Assembly: GCA_023701285.1 (NCBI GenBank)
Contig: JAMPXH010000017.1
Location: 1 to 48,667 of the forward strand
Length of the DNA stretch: 48,667 nt
Direction: 5' to 3'
Source: Candidatus Didemnitutus sp.
GTDB taxonomy: Bacteria > Verrucomicrobiota > Verrucomicrobiia > Opitutales > Opitutaceae
In this document: in pieces, positions 33,734 to 42,950 of the stretch
Numbering within the stretch: position 1 is the first letter of the stretch
How the letters are laid out: every line of letters starts with the position of its first letter
Translations under genes and position numbers: made by a program
The notes under the pieces: generated by a model
What the model saw: the letters and a program-made list of their open reading frames with translations, nothing else
Databases searched by the model: none
Told to the model about the DNA's origin: nothing

Positions 33734-34144
33734 ATGACCCGCAGTCTCTTCATCTTCCTCGGCACCTTCGCCGTCGGTGCGTTCGTCGCGCTGGTCGCCC
33801 GCGCCGCGTTCTTCGAGCCGCACTCCGCCCGTGAGGCCAACGCCGTCGGTGGCGGCGACTACGCTCCGATGGTGACCAACACGCTCGCGCCGCGCGACGG
33901 CGCGACTGCCGGCGCACCCGCGTCGTCCGCCGTGGCCACCGGCGCCTCCGTCGCGAGCGCCGACGGCAAGCCCGTCAACACTGTCTGCGCCATCTGCGGC
34001 ATGGACGTCGACCCGAAGATCCCGACCGCGACCTACCAGGGGAAAACCATCGGCTTCGGCTGCAAGATGTGCCCGCCGAAGTTTGCCAAGGACCCCGATC
34101 GTTGGGGCCCGCTCTATCTCAAAAACGAAGTCGTCAAACGCTGA
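33734..34144 (+). CDS. Membrane-anchored protein with YHS/TRASH-like metal domain
   Basis: A 136-residue protein with a TM anchor or signal at the N-terminus (about 4-25), a Ser/Ala/Thr linker, and a C-terminal domain with two CxxC-type pairs: CAICGMDVDPKIPT and FGCKMCPPKFAKDPDRW. This resembles YHS/TRASH domains that bind soft metals. Being tethered on the periplasmic side, it could deliver metal to CusB or hold it. It overlaps nothing but lies just 5 nt before cusB, so the two are tightly coupled. The same operon also has a free periplasmic relative at 32050. Confidence 0.78.
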   Translation: MTRSLFIFLGTFAVGAFVALVARAAFFEPHSAREANAVGGGDYAPMVTNTLAPRDGATAGAPASSAVATGASVASADGKPVNTVCAICGMDVDPKIPTATYQGKTIGFGCKMCPPKFAKDPDRWGPLYLKNEVVKR

Positions 34145-34149
34145 CCGCC

Positions 34150-35478
34150 ATGCGCCTGCCTCCCACTCCTCTCGTTGCGCTGGCCGGTCTGTTGCTCGGC
34201 GCCGGGGTCGTCGCCCTGTTGCCCGCGCACACGCTCTTCCATGTCGAGGCGGCGCACGACGATGCCGGCACCGCGACCGGCGAGCGCTATGCCTGCCCGA
34301 TGATGGACTTCATCGGCAACAAGCCCGGTCCGTGCCCGGTGTGCGGCATGGACATGACCAAAGTCACCGCCGGCGAACTCACGCGCGAACAACAGCGCCG
34401 CATGGGTGTGCAGCTCGCCACCATTTCCGCCGGTCCGGCCACTGTCACCGTGCGCGCGTTCGGCACGGCAGATTACGACAACCGTCACACGGCCGTCATC
34501 ATCCCGCGCGTTGCGGGCCGGATCGTGAAACGCTACATGGCGACGTGGGGTTGCTGCGAAGTGGTCGGCCAGGGAGCGCCGATCATCGATCTCTACAGCC
34601 CCGAGGTGTTCGCCGCCCAAGGCGAATTGCTCGCGGCGCGACAGCTCGGGGACGCCGCCGCCGCCGAGGCGATCAAGCAGCGCTTCGTGCGCTGGAATCT
34701 CACCGAGGTGGCCGATGCCGTCCTCGACGGCAAGCCGCCGACCGACACGGTCACGATCCGCTCGCCGGTCAAGGGGCAGGTGATGATGCGCGAATTCGAG
34801 CAGGTGAATTCCATGCTGGAGATCGGCAAGGAGATCATGGCCGACACGCCGCTCCTCACCATCGTCGATCCCGACCGCCTGACCGTCGTCGTGCAGGTGC
34901 CGGAGCTGCAGGCCAATTTCCTCCGCGAAGGCCAGCGCGTCCTGATCGCCACGGACGATCGCGGCGAGTTGCCCGGGGTTGAGGCGAAGATCGACCGGCT
35001 CGGCCGGGAAATCTCCGCCGACATCCGTTCGCGCGAAGTGCGCATCTACCTGACCGGCGCCAGTGCGTTCATCCAGCCCGGCTCGCTCGTCGCGGCCCGC
35101 ATCCAGGGCGTGCTCGATCAAGATCTCCGTCCCGCCGATCCGGCCGCTCCGGACTCGTGGGGCCGCTTCACGCTCATCCCGAAGACCGCGGTCCTCTCGA
35201 CCGGTGTGCGCAACGTTGCGTGGCGCCTCGCCGAACGGACGAGCGACGGCCGCGCGCGGTTCGAACTCACGCCGCTCGCGCTCGGGCCGCGAATCGAGGA
35301 CGTGCACGGCAACGATGTCTACGTCGTGCGCGCCGGCTTGAAGCCCGGCGACGAGGTCGCCGCGCAAGGTGCCTTCCTCATCGACAGCCAGGCGCAGCTC
35401 GCGGGCACGCCGAGCCTGATTTTCCCGCAGGGCGCGCTCGCGCCGGCGCCGACGGCGTCGGACGGCCACCAGCACTGA
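34150..35478 (+). CDS. cusB: RND efflux adaptor (CusB-like) with heavy-metal-binding domain
   Basis: A 442-residue periplasmic adaptor. An N-terminal anchor or signal (about 6-27) is followed by a heavy-metal-binding domain (about 47-72) with YACPMMD and CPVCGMDMTK. Next is the HlyD/CusB-type barrel-sandwich and beta-barrel region: IIPRVAGRIVKRYMATWG, IRSPVKGQVMMREF, and VPELQANFLREGQRV, and the C-terminal membrane-proximal domain. The end is His-rich (GHQH). It links CusA to the TolC-like channel and, in the Cus system, helps hand periplasmic Cu+/Ag+ to the pump. The ATG at 34150 starts the membrane helix, 5 nt after the previous gene. Confidence 0.93.
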   Translation: MRLPPTPLVALAGLLLGAGVVALLPAHTLFHVEAAHDDAGTATGERYACPMMDFIGNKPGPCPVCGMDMTKVTAGELTREQQRRMGVQLATISAGPATVTVRAFGTADYDNRHTAVIIPRVAGRIVKRYMATWGCCEVVGQGAPIIDLYSPEVFAAQGELLAARQLGDAAAAEAIKQRFVRWNLTEVADAVLDGKPPTDTVTIRSPVKGQVMMREFEQVNSMLEIGKEIMADTPLLTIVDPDRLTVVVQVPELQANFLREGQRVLIATDDRGELPGVEAKIDRLGREISADIRSREVRIYLTGASAFIQPGSLVAARIQGVLDQDLRPADPAAPDSWGRFTLIPKTAVLSTGVRNVAWRLAERTSDGRARFELTPLALGPRIEDVHGNDVYVVRAGLKPGDEVAAQGAFLIDSQAQLAGTPSLIFPQGALAPAPTASDGHQH

Positions 35479-35494
35479 ACAAGGCGCGCCTGCG

Positions 35495-38400
35495 ATGCTC
35501 TCCTTCGTTATCCGCAATACCTTCCTCACCCTCGCCGTCGCGCTCGGTCTCGCCGCGGCTGGCGTCTGGGGTTGGCGCAACGTGCCGGTCGATGCCATTC
35601 CCGACCTGAGCGACAACCAGGTCATCGTCTGGGCCGAGTGGCCGGGCAAGAGCCCGCAGGACATGGACCAGCAGGTCACGTCTCGGCTGGCGCGCGAGCT
35701 CCAGGGATTGCCCGGCGTCGAGACGGTGCGCGGCATGTCTCTCTACGGCGCGAGTTACCTCTACGTCATCTTCGAGGAGCGCCGCGATCTCTACGAAAGC
35801 CGCACGCGCGTGCTCGAGCGGCTCGCTCAGGTGCAGGGCTTGCTGCCGGCCGGGGTCAACCCGCGCCTCGGGCCGGATGCGACCGCGATGGGGCAGATCT
35901 ACGCCTTCACGCTGCAGGGGCCGCGCAGCGTCGAGGAAAAGCGCTACGTGCTCGACCAGATCGTCGTGCCAGCCTTGCGCGCCGTCCCCGGCGTGTCCGA
36001 GGTCGCGCCCGCCGGCGGCGTCGTGCGCGAATATCAGATCGAAGTCGACCCGCTGCGTCTCGCGCAGCAGGGCGTCACACTTGAGATGCTGATGATGGCC
36101 GTGCAGAACGCCGGTCGCGACGTCGGCGCCATGAGCGTCGAGCAGAGCGGCGTCGAGACGATGATCCGCGGCGTCGGTTTCATCCGCTCCGTCGAGGACG
36201 TGGAGAATGTCGTTATCCGTGGCGATCGCATGAAGGGCGCAGGCCTGCGCCTTGGCGACATCGCGCAGGTGCAGCTCGGCGGCCAGTTCCGCCAAGGAAT
36301 GCTCGCGGATGGCTATCAGGAGCATGTCGGCGCCATCATCGGGATGCGCGTGCAGGAGGATCCGATGACGGTGATCGATGCCGTCAAACGCCGCCTCATG
36401 GACCTGCAGCCCGCCCTCGCGCGTGAGGAATTGGCGGCGGCGGCGTTCTACGATCGCTCGCAACTCATCCGCGAGACGACCGAGACCGTCACTGACACGC
36501 TGCAGGAAGCGGTCATCACGACGGTGATCGTCGTTGTGGCGTTCCTGCTCCACGTGCGCGCGAGCCTCGCCGTCGCGATCAGCCTGCCGCTCGGAATGCT
36601 GTTCACGTTCTTCGTGATGCGCCTCACGGGGGTCGGCGCCAACATCATGAGCCTCGCCGGCATCGCGATCGCGATCGGTGTCATGGTGGATTTCGGCATC
36701 ATCATGACCGAAAACATCACGCAGCACCTCGTCGACCTGCAGGAGAAATGCAAACGCGAGGGCCGCGCGATGCCGACCTCGCCGTTCAACGAGGAGATCA
36801 CCGCCACGGTCGTGCGTGCCGCGGAGGAGGTCGCGCGCCCGCTGCTCACGTCGGCCGCGACGACGATCATCGGATTCCTTCCCATCTTCGCCCTCACCGA
36901 TCAGGCGGGACGGCTGTTCGAGCCGCTGGCGTTGACGAAATCGCTCGCGATCAGCGGTGCGGTGCTCTTCGGCACGCTGCTCGTGCCCACGCTCTGCCGC
37001 CTGCTGTTGCCGCCTTGGCATGTGCGCAAGCCGCTGCTCGTTGTCCTTGCCGGACTCGCGGCCGGTGCGGCGTTCGGGTGGTTCATCCGCGACGGCTGGA
37101 CGCTGCCGCTCGAATACGGTCGGTGGTCGCTCTCGGTGCCGGGCTGGTTGTTCGCGCCGCTCTTCGCCGCGCTCGTCGGCTCGGCAGTGTGGCGACTCGG
37201 GCGCGAGAAGCTCGTCAATTACGAGGAGAACCCGATGAGCCATGCGATCCACGTGGCTTACGAATGGGCCTTTGCCCGCATCCTGCGGCACAAGATCGCC
37301 TTTACCACAACGATCGCGGCGATGGCGCTCGGCGGCTATCTGCTCGGTGCCGGCTGGACGACGCTGAGCTGGCCCTTGCGCAAGGTCTTCGAGCTCGCCG
37401 GCGCGGATCTCTCGCGCACGACGCTCGATCAGGCGATGACGCGTGCTTTCCCGGGCGTCGGCTCGAGTTTCCTGCCTCCGCTCGATGAAGGCAGCCTGCT
37501 CTTCATGCCCTCACTCCCCGCCACGGGCGGACTCGGCGAGACGCAGCGCGTGATGATGATGCAGAATCGCCTCATCGAATCCGTGCCGGAGGTTGCCAAC
37601 GTCATGGGCAAGCTCGGCCGCGCCGAGACCGCGCTCGATCCCGCACCGCTCGGCATGATCGAGACCGTCGTGCTGTTGAAACCCTACGCCGAGTGGCCGG
37701 TGCATGAATTCACGCGCGCCGATGGCACGGTCGAGAAGCGTCCGCGCACGCTCGCCGAGGTTCGCGCCGCGCTCGCCGCGATCAGCGACATCCCCGGCGT
37801 GGCGCCGAGCTGGCTGCAGCCGATCGAGACCCGCGTCGTCATGCTTTCCACCGGCATCCGCAGCCTCATCGCTTTGCAGGTGCTGGGCGACGATAGCGAG
37901 GAGTTGGAGCGTTTCGCCGAGGCGGCGGAGAAAATCATCCAGCCCACGCCCGGCGCCGTCGACGTGCAGATGCAGCGCGAGGGCGGCAAGCCCTATGCCG
38001 AGATCCGGCTCGATCCGGCGAAGGTCGCGCGTTTCGGTCTGACGAACGAGCAGGTCATGCGCGCCGTCGAAACCGCACTTGGCGGCATGGCGATCACTTA
38101 CTCCGTCGAAGGTGCCCTGCGCTACCCGGTGCGCATCCGCTACGCCCGGGAACTGCGCGACGACCCCGACGAACTCCTGCAACTCCAGGTGCCCCCCGCG
38201 GCTGGCCAGATGGGCGCGGTGCCGCTGACCAACCTCCTCGCGCTGCCCACGGTGCATGTGCTGGAGCTCGGCCCCGATGCGCCCGAAGCCGCTGAATTGC
38301 TCGGCAAACTCCCGCTCGCGCATCAGCGCAACCTCACGATCCTCACGCCGCGACGCGTTGAGTTGACCGTTGCCGCCGGCGACGCGTTGCCCGCGGCGAT

Positions 38401-39235
38401 CACGCGTGCGGTCGCGGCGGGCGTCATCCGTCTTGCCGGCACGCGTCCGAGCGAAACCGGTCTCACCTACACGATCGGCCCGATGGCGATCCGCTCCGAA
38501 GGCGGCAAGCGCACGCAATACGTCATGCTCAACGTCAGCGGTCGCGGCGAAATGGAAGTCGTCGCCGACGCCGACACGCGCCTGCGCGCCGCCCTCGCCG
38601 ACGGTCGGATCACGTTGCCGGCGGGCGCAACCTACCGCTGGGTCGGTCGCTACGAGCAGAAGATCAAGGCCGACCGCACGCTGCGCGGCATCATCGCCGT
38701 GTCGATGGCGGTGATGGTCGTGCTCATCTACATCGGCACGCGCTCTTGGCTGATCACGGCCATCATCCTGCTCGCCAACGCCGTCGTGACGACGGCCGGC
38801 GGGTTCTTCTTCGTGTGGTGGTGGGGCGTGGAGATGACGACCGCAGTTGTCGTCGGCTTCCTCGTGTTGCTCGGCGTGATGTTCAACGACGGCATCCTGC
38901 TCGGCACCTACATCCAGGAGCAGTTCAAGACCCATCCCGGCACGCTGGCGGAGGTGAATCGCCGCGTGTTCTTCGCCGGCCTGCGTCGGCGCCGCCCCGC
39001 GATCATGACCAACACCACGACGCTCCTCTCGCTCATTCCCGTGCTGTGGGCGACGGGACGCGGCTCGGAGTTGATGGTGCCGATGGTGCTCCCGGTCGTC
39101 GGCGGCATGATCTTCGATGTCATTTCGCTCTTCTCGGTGCCGGTGTTCTACACGTGGTATTGGGAGCGGCGCCTCGCGCGCGAAGCCACGCAGACCGCGC
39201 TGCCCGCGCCAGCCGCCCCGTCCTCCGCCCAGTGA
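35495..39235 (+). CDS. cusA: RND heavy-metal efflux pump (CusA-like)
   Basis: A 1246-residue RND pump of the heavy-metal efflux class. The N-terminus (VDAIPDLSDNQVIVWAEWPG) and TM4 region (AIGVMVDFGIIMTENI) are characteristic, and the late helices (LVLLGVMFNDGILLGTYI) match CusA/CzcA. It uses proton flow to drive metal out through CusB and the outer-membrane channel. It is about 200 residues longer than E. coli CusA. Extra sequence appears at about 508-581, with two added hydrophobic stretches, and about 911-995 in the second periplasmic half. Metal choice between Cu/Ag and divalent ions is inferred from the neighbouring Cu-type ATPase and YHS-like proteins. It is the last gene of the operon. 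Confidence 0.93.
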   Translation: MLSFVIRNTFLTLAVALGLAAAGVWGWRNVPVDAIPDLSDNQVIVWAEWPGKSPQDMDQQVTSRLARELQGLPGVETVRGMSLYGASYLYVIFEERRDLYESRTRVLERLAQVQGLLPAGVNPRLGPDATAMGQIYAFTLQGPRSVEEKRYVLDQIVVPALRAVPGVSEVAPAGGVVREYQIEVDPLRLAQQGVTLEMLMMAVQNAGRDVGAMSVEQSGVETMIRGVGFIRSVEDVENVVIRGDRMKGAGLRLGDIAQVQLGGQFRQGMLADGYQEHVGAIIGMRVQEDPMTVIDAVKRRLMDLQPALAREELAAAAFYDRSQLIRETTETVTDTLQEAVITTVIVVVAFLLHVRASLAVAISLPLGMLFTFFVMRLTGVGANIMSLAGIAIAIGVMVDFGIIMTENITQHLVDLQEKCKREGRAMPTSPFNEEITATVVRAAEEVARPLLTSAATTIIGFLPIFALTDQAGRLFEPLALTKSLAISGAVLFGTLLVPTLCRLLLPPWHVRKPLLVVLAGLAAGAAFGWFIRDGWTLPLEYGRWSLSVPGWLFAPLFAALVGSAVWRLGREKLVNYEENPMSHAIHVAYEWAFARILRHKIAFTTTIAAMALGGYLLGAGWTTLSWPLRKVFELAGADLSRTTLDQAMTRAFPGVGSSFLPPLDEGSLLFMPSLPATGGLGETQRVMMMQNRLIESVPEVANVMGKLGRAETALDPAPLGMIETVVLLKPYAEWPVHEFTRADGTVEKRPRTLAEVRAALAAISDIPGVAPSWLQPIETRVVMLSTGIRSLIALQVLGDDSEELERFAEAAEKIIQPTPGAVDVQMQREGGKPYAEIRLDPAKVARFGLTNEQVMRAVETALGGMAITYSVEGALRYPVRIRYARELRDDPDELLQLQVPPAAGQMGAVPLTNLLALPTVHVLELGPDAPEAAELLGKLPLAHQRNLTILTPRRVELTVAAGDALPAAITRAVAAGVIRLAGTRPSETGLTYTIGPMAIRSEGGKRTQYVMLNVSGRGEMEVVADADTRLRAALADGRITLPAGATYRWVGRYEQKIKADRTLRGIIAVSMAVMVVLIYIGTRSWLITAIILLANAVVTTAGGFFFVWWWGVEMTTAVVVGFLVLLGVMFNDGILLGTYIQEQFKTHPGTLAEVNRRVFFAGLRRRRPAIMTNTTTLLSLIPVLWATGRGSELMVPMVLPVVGGMIFDVISLFSVPVFYTWYWERRLAREATQTALPAPAAPSSAQ

Positions 39236-39239
39236 CGCC

Positions 39240-39259
39240 GGGTCGGTTGAAACCGACCC
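39240..39259. terminator. Hairpin between convergent cusA and EamA genes
   Basis: GGGTCGGT and ACCGACCC pair around a TGAA loop in the 23-nt gap between the two convergent stop codons, overlapping the EamA-gene stop codon. It has no U-tract, so it is probably a bidirectional roadblock. Confidence 0.5.
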
Positions 39260-40236
39260 TACTTGGCCGCACCGGTTGCCGGTGCTGGGGACGTCGTCGG
39301 GGGACTGACGGGCAGGCGGGTCTTGGCGAAAGTGATGATCGCCACGCCGGCGATGATGACGGCCGCGGCGGTAAAAATGCGCGGGCTCACCGGCTCGTCG
39401 AGGATGAGCCAGCCGAGAAAGACGGCGACGACGGGATTGACGTAGGCGTAGGTGGCCACGTGCGAGGGCGTGCTGTGCTTCATGAGCCACACGAAGGTGG
39501 TGAAGCCAATGAGGGAGCCGAAGACGATGAGGTAGGACCAGGCCCAGAGGGAATTGACGCTCACTTGTGCGAAGGAGAATCCGATGAGCTCGCCGCGGGC
39601 GACACTCACGAGCAACAGCCACACGCTGCCGGCGAGCATCTGGATGGCGGCGCCGGTGAACGGTTCGGCTGGCTCGGAGGCGTAGCGGGTGTAGAGCGAG
39701 CCGGCGCTCCAGAAGAGGCAGGCGAAGACGAGACCGACGATGCGCGCGGGATCAAGACCATCGGTGCCGCCGCGGAGCACGTCGGGGCCGACAAGCAGGA
39801 CGAGTCCGGCAAAGCCGAGGGCGATGCCGGCGAAGGTGGCGAGGGTGGGACGCGAGCCGCGCTTGCCGTCGGCGAAGAATTTCAGCGCCGCCCAATCGAG
39901 CAACACGATGAAGAGCGGGCCGACGGAGACCATCAGCGTGGCGATGCCGGAGGGGATTTTCTGCTCGGCCCACGAGACGAGGCCGTTGCCGCCGAGCAGG
40001 AGGAGCGCGCCGATGATGGAGTTGTCGATCCATTGCTTGCGGGTGGCGCGGAAGCCGCGCGTGATCGCGATGAAGGCGGCGATGATCGCGCCTGCGACGA
40101 GGAAGCGCGCGGCGGCCATGAGGAAGGGCGGCAGCGTCTCGACCGCGATGCGGATGCCGAGGTAGGTGGAACCCCAGACGACGTAGATCGTGGTGAAGCC
40201 GAGGATCAGCGCGAGGCGCGAGGGAGTGGAGGACAC
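39259..40236 (-). CDS. EamA-family (DMT superfamily) exporter
   Basis: A 325-residue transporter with ten predicted helices in two EamA repeats. The first starts FTTIYVVWGSTYLGIRIAVE and the second IVGLVFACLFWSAGSLYTRY. The C-terminal end (AYVNPVVAVFLGWLILDEP) is typical for YedA/RhaT-like members that export metabolites or amino acids. The start is GTG at 40236. A MocR-type regulator gene precedes it on the same strand by 85 nt, a pairing often seen where a PLP-binding regulator controls an exporter. The substrate is unknown. Confidence 0.92.
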   Translation of the reverse strand: MSSTPSRLALILGFTTIYVVWGSTYLGIRIAVETLPPFLMAAARFLVAGAIIAAFIAITRGFRATRKQWIDNSIIGALLLLGGNGLVSWAEQKIPSGIATLMVSVGPLFIVLLDWAALKFFADGKRGSRPTLATFAGIALGFAGLVLLVGPDVLRGGTDGLDPARIVGLVFACLFWSAGSLYTRYASEPAEPFTGAAIQMLAGSVWLLLVSVARGELIGFSFAQVSVNSLWAWSYLIVFGSLIGFTTFVWLMKHSTPSHVATYAYVNPVVAVFLGWLILDEPVSPRIFTAAAVIIAGVAIITFAKTRLPVSPPTTSPAPATGAAK

Positions 40237-40321
40237 GGAAATAGGGAAGGTGAGACGCGAAAGGAGGCGGACGCCGGGCGCCGGGGAAACGGCGAAAAGC
40301 AGGCGGGGAATCCGCCGCGCC

Positions 40322-41788
40322 TCAGAGTTGTTGCCGCACGAGTTCGCCGACGGTGCGGAGGGCGGTGTCCATCTCGTCGGACCACGGCTGGCTGCAACTC
40401 ATGCGGATGCAGTGGCGGTAGCGGTCCTTCACGGTGAAGAGCGAACCGGGGGCGAGGTTGATCTTGTGCTTGAGCGCCTCCTTGCGGAGGCGGAGCGAGT
40501 CGACCTTGGCGGGGAATTCCACCCAGATGTAGTTGCCGCCCTGCGGCCGGCTGAAGCGCGTGCCCTCGGGAAAATAGCGCTGCATGCCCTGCAGGAACAG
40601 GTGCAGGTGCTGGCTGTAGGCGCGGCGCAGCGAACGCAGGTGGTGATCGTAGCCGCCGTCGCGCAGAAACTCGGCCAGCGTCTTCTGCAGGATGCGCGGC
40701 GTGCCCATGGTGTTGATGAACTTCAGGCGGCGGATGCGCTCGAGGTAGCGGCCGGGCGCGCTCCAGCCCACGTGGAAGCCGGGCGCGAGCGTCTTGCCGA
40801 AGGAGGAGCAGAGCATGACGCGACCGTCGCGGTCCCAGGCCTTGAGCGGCTTGGGGCGGACGTCGCCGAAGTGGGTGTCGCCGTAGATGTCGTCCTCGAT
40901 GATGGGCAGGTCGTGCTGGGCGATGAGTTCGTAGATGCGCTGCTTTTTCTCGTCCGGCATGAGCGAGCCGAGCGGGTTGTGGAAGTTGGGCATGAGCATG
41001 ACGACCTTCACGTCGTTCTGCTTGAGCGCCTCCTGGAGCGCATCGGTGCACATGCCCTGGCGGGAACAGGTGGGGATCTCGAGGGCGCGGAGGTTGAGCG
41101 CCTGGATGATCTCGAGAAAACCGAAGTAGGCGGGCGTCTCGATGGCGACGGTGTCGCCGGGCTTGGTGACGGCGCGGAGGCAGAGGTTGAGCGCCTCGGT
41201 GGCGCCGGAGGTGACGACGAGTTCGTCGTGCGCGATGGGCACGCCGGCTTGGAGGTAGCGGCGGGCGATCTCGCGCGTGAGCGGTTCGTAGCCCCAGTTC
41301 ATGCCGGCGCGGCCGATGAGCGTGGGGTCGCGGCGGGCGACGGAGCCGAGCATGCGCGCGAGCTTCTTGGTGGGGAAGAGACTGTGGTGCGGGCAGGCGG
41401 AGCCGAAGGGGACGTAGTCGGCGTTGAGCGCGACTTCCATGACTTCGGCGGTGAGGTCGTTGACGCCGACGTAGGAGGGCTTGCACATGGGCTTGGCCAT
41501 GCGCGGCTCGGGGGCGAGGCTCGGCGGGCGCGGGCGCACGTAGTAACCCGATTGCGGACGCGCCTCGAGGTAGCCGCGGTTCTCCAGCACGGTGTAGGCC
41601 TGCAGCACGGTGGCGATGGAGACATCGCGTTGCCGCGACATCACGCGGACGGATGGCACGCGGTGGCCCGGACGCAGCGTGCCCTGCTCGATGAGGTTCT
41701 GGAGCGAATCGGCGAGCTCCGCATAGAGCGGGCGCGCGGCGGCCTTCGCGGACGAAAGCGGCTTCGGGGCAACGACGGTCTGGATCAT
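40322..41788 (-). CDS. MocR-type GntR regulator with aminotransferase domain
   Basis: A 488-residue fusion: an N-terminal GntR winged helix (about 20-90; LIEQGTLRPGHRVPSVRVMS, then VSIATVLQAYTVLENRGYLE) and a class I aminotransferase-like domain with the PLP-binding Lys (about K332) in SSFGKTLAPG. MocR proteins sense PLP or amino-group compounds through the second domain and control nearby genes; some repress and some activate. Here the next gene on the same strand is an EamA exporter. A promoter (41872-41900) with an overlapping dyad lies upstream and suggests autoregulation. The ligand is unknown. Confidence 0.93.
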   Translation of the reverse strand: MIQTVVAPKPLSSAKAAARPLYAELADSLQNLIEQGTLRPGHRVPSVRVMSRQRDVSIATVLQAYTVLENRGYLEARPQSGYYVRPRPPSLAPEPRMAKPMCKPSYVGVNDLTAEVMEVALNADYVPFGSACPHHSLFPTKKLARMLGSVARRDPTLIGRAGMNWGYEPLTREIARRYLQAGVPIAHDELVVTSGATEALNLCLRAVTKPGDTVAIETPAYFGFLEIIQALNLRALEIPTCSRQGMCTDALQEALKQNDVKVVMLMPNFHNPLGSLMPDEKKQRIYELIAQHDLPIIEDDIYGDTHFGDVRPKPLKAWDRDGRVMLCSSFGKTLAPGFHVGWSAPGRYLERIRRLKFINTMGTPRILQKTLAEFLRDGGYDHHLRSLRRAYSQHLHLFLQGMQRYFPEGTRFSRPQGGNYIWVEFPAKVDSLRLRKEALKHKINLAPGSLFTVKDRYRHCIRMSCSQPWSDEMDTALRTVGELVRQQL

Positions 41789-41871
41789 GGCGTGGAGGGG
41801 CGGGCGGGAAGGTAAGGGAAAATGCGGGCGGGCAGTAGCGGCAGCGAAGGAAGATTGATACCAGCACAGTC

Positions 41872-41900
41872 ATCTTAAACGAACACTGTGACCATGACAA
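41872..41900 (-). promoter_or_regulatory. Sigma70-type promoter of the mocR-type gene with overlapping operator-like dyad
   Basis: On the minus strand: TTGTCA (41900-41895), a 17-nt spacer, TAAGAT (41877-41872). Matches to consensus are 5/6 and 4/6. The inverted repeat CACAGT (41865-41870)/ACTGTG (41885-41890) overlaps the -10 region, with arms in the spacer and downstream. A GATACCAG (41857-41864) nearby resembles half-sites reported for MocR regulators as I recall them. Confidence 0.55.
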
Positions 41901-41922
41901 TTGACCGAAGGGACAGGGCACG

Positions 41923-41949
41923 AAAAAAGCGGCCCGTTGCCGAGCCGCT
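41923..41949 (-). terminator. Rho-independent terminator of the outer-membrane protein gene
   Basis: AGCGGCCCG (41928-41936) pairs with CGAGCCGCT (41941-41949) with one mismatch and a TTGC loop. A T-run follows on the minus strand (41923-41928). It lies about 40 nt past the stop codon at 41989. Confidence 0.82.
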
Positions 41950-41988
41950 GGTGAGAGCTATGACGCGCAGGGGCCGCGCGCGGGCCGG

Positions 41989-42864
41989 TCAGAACGAGGC
42001 CTTCAGGGCGAGGGCGCCGTAGAAACCGGTGTCGCTGTCGAGGCGGTAGCCGCGGTCGAAGTAGTCGAATTTGCGATCGGTGACGGCGCCGGCGTCCAGG
42101 GCGAGCGAAAGGCGGTCGCCGAGGGCGTAATCCAGCCCGAGACCGGCGCGGACCTCGCGGTAGTCGACGTAGGTGTTGGCGAGCCGGGCGATGCCGGGCG
42201 CGGGGACGCCGAGATTTTCCGTGATGCGGAAGCTGCCGCCCTGGAAGCCGACGCCGGCGCGGAGCGCGAGCTGATCGGTGACCTGCCAGGTGAAGCCGCT
42301 GCGCGGGAAACCGACGTTGAAGGTCCAGCCCGGCGCGAATTGCCAGCGCACGCCGACGACGGGGAGCACGGGGTTGTCGGAGAAGGCGTTCACGTTCAGG
42401 CCGAAACTCCAGACGAGGTCGGGGCTGACGGCGTAGTTTGTGAGGGCGAGCAGCGGGACGTTGAGCGAATCGGCGTCGAGTTCCTCGAAATCGCCGTAGA
42501 AGCCGGGGCGGGCGAACACGGCCACGCTCCACTGCGGGGAGAGGCGGTGCTGCCAGCCGAGGTTGAGGGAGAGCTCAGCCAGCGTCCCGGGCAACGGCAG
42601 CGGGCCGGTGGCGTCGAGCTCATGCGCGGTGTAGGCGAGGCCGTAGGTGAGCGAGCCGGACTCGCTGAGCACATGGCGGCGCGAGAAACTCACGCCGAAG
42701 TGGGTGATGGAAAGTTCGCCGAGGTCGGTGGCGCCCCGGGCGACGGTTTCCTCCGAGGAATAGGAAGTCTCGACGGAGACCGACGAGAGCAGCGAGGGAC
42801 GCATGGTGGCCGAAGCCAGCGCCGCGGCGGCGAGGAAGCCGAGGAAAGCGAGGGAACGATTCAT
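41989..42864 (-). CDS. Exported outer-membrane beta-barrel-like protein (DUF6268-like)
   Basis: A 291-residue protein with a signal peptide (about 1-20, AAALASATM) and alternating polar and aromatic strands such as SVAVFARPGFYGDFEELDAD and LGLDYALGDRLSLALDAGAV. It ends in Phe (GALALKASF), the usual C-terminal residue of outer-membrane barrels handled by BamA. The pattern is that of a transporter-like or DUF6268-type barrel of 10-12 strands. The substrate is unknown. The ATG at 42864 begins the signal peptide; the long upstream frame is a shadow of neighbouring coding sequence. Confidence 0.75.
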   Translation of the reverse strand: MNRSLAFLGFLAAAALASATMRPSLLSSVSVETSYSSEETVARGATDLGELSITHFGVSFSRRHVLSESGSLTYGLAYTAHELDATGPLPLPGTLAELSLNLGWQHRLSPQWSVAVFARPGFYGDFEELDADSLNVPLLALTNYAVSPDLVWSFGLNVNAFSDNPVLPVVGVRWQFAPGWTFNVGFPRSGFTWQVTDQLALRAGVGFQGGSFRITENLGVPAPGIARLANTYVDYREVRAGLGLDYALGDRLSLALDAGAVTDRKFDYFDRGYRLDSDTGFYGALALKASF

Positions 42865-42950
42865 GCAGGACATACGGATGCAAAGGGAGGATGGATGCAA
42901 TGACAGACGGATGCTGCAATCGGCGGATGCGGATGGGCGAACCGGGCAAC

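Noticed and set aside
35378-37291. A 637-codon minus-strand frame opposite cusA
   Set aside because: It is an Arg/Asp/His-rich antisense shadow of an RND pump gene.
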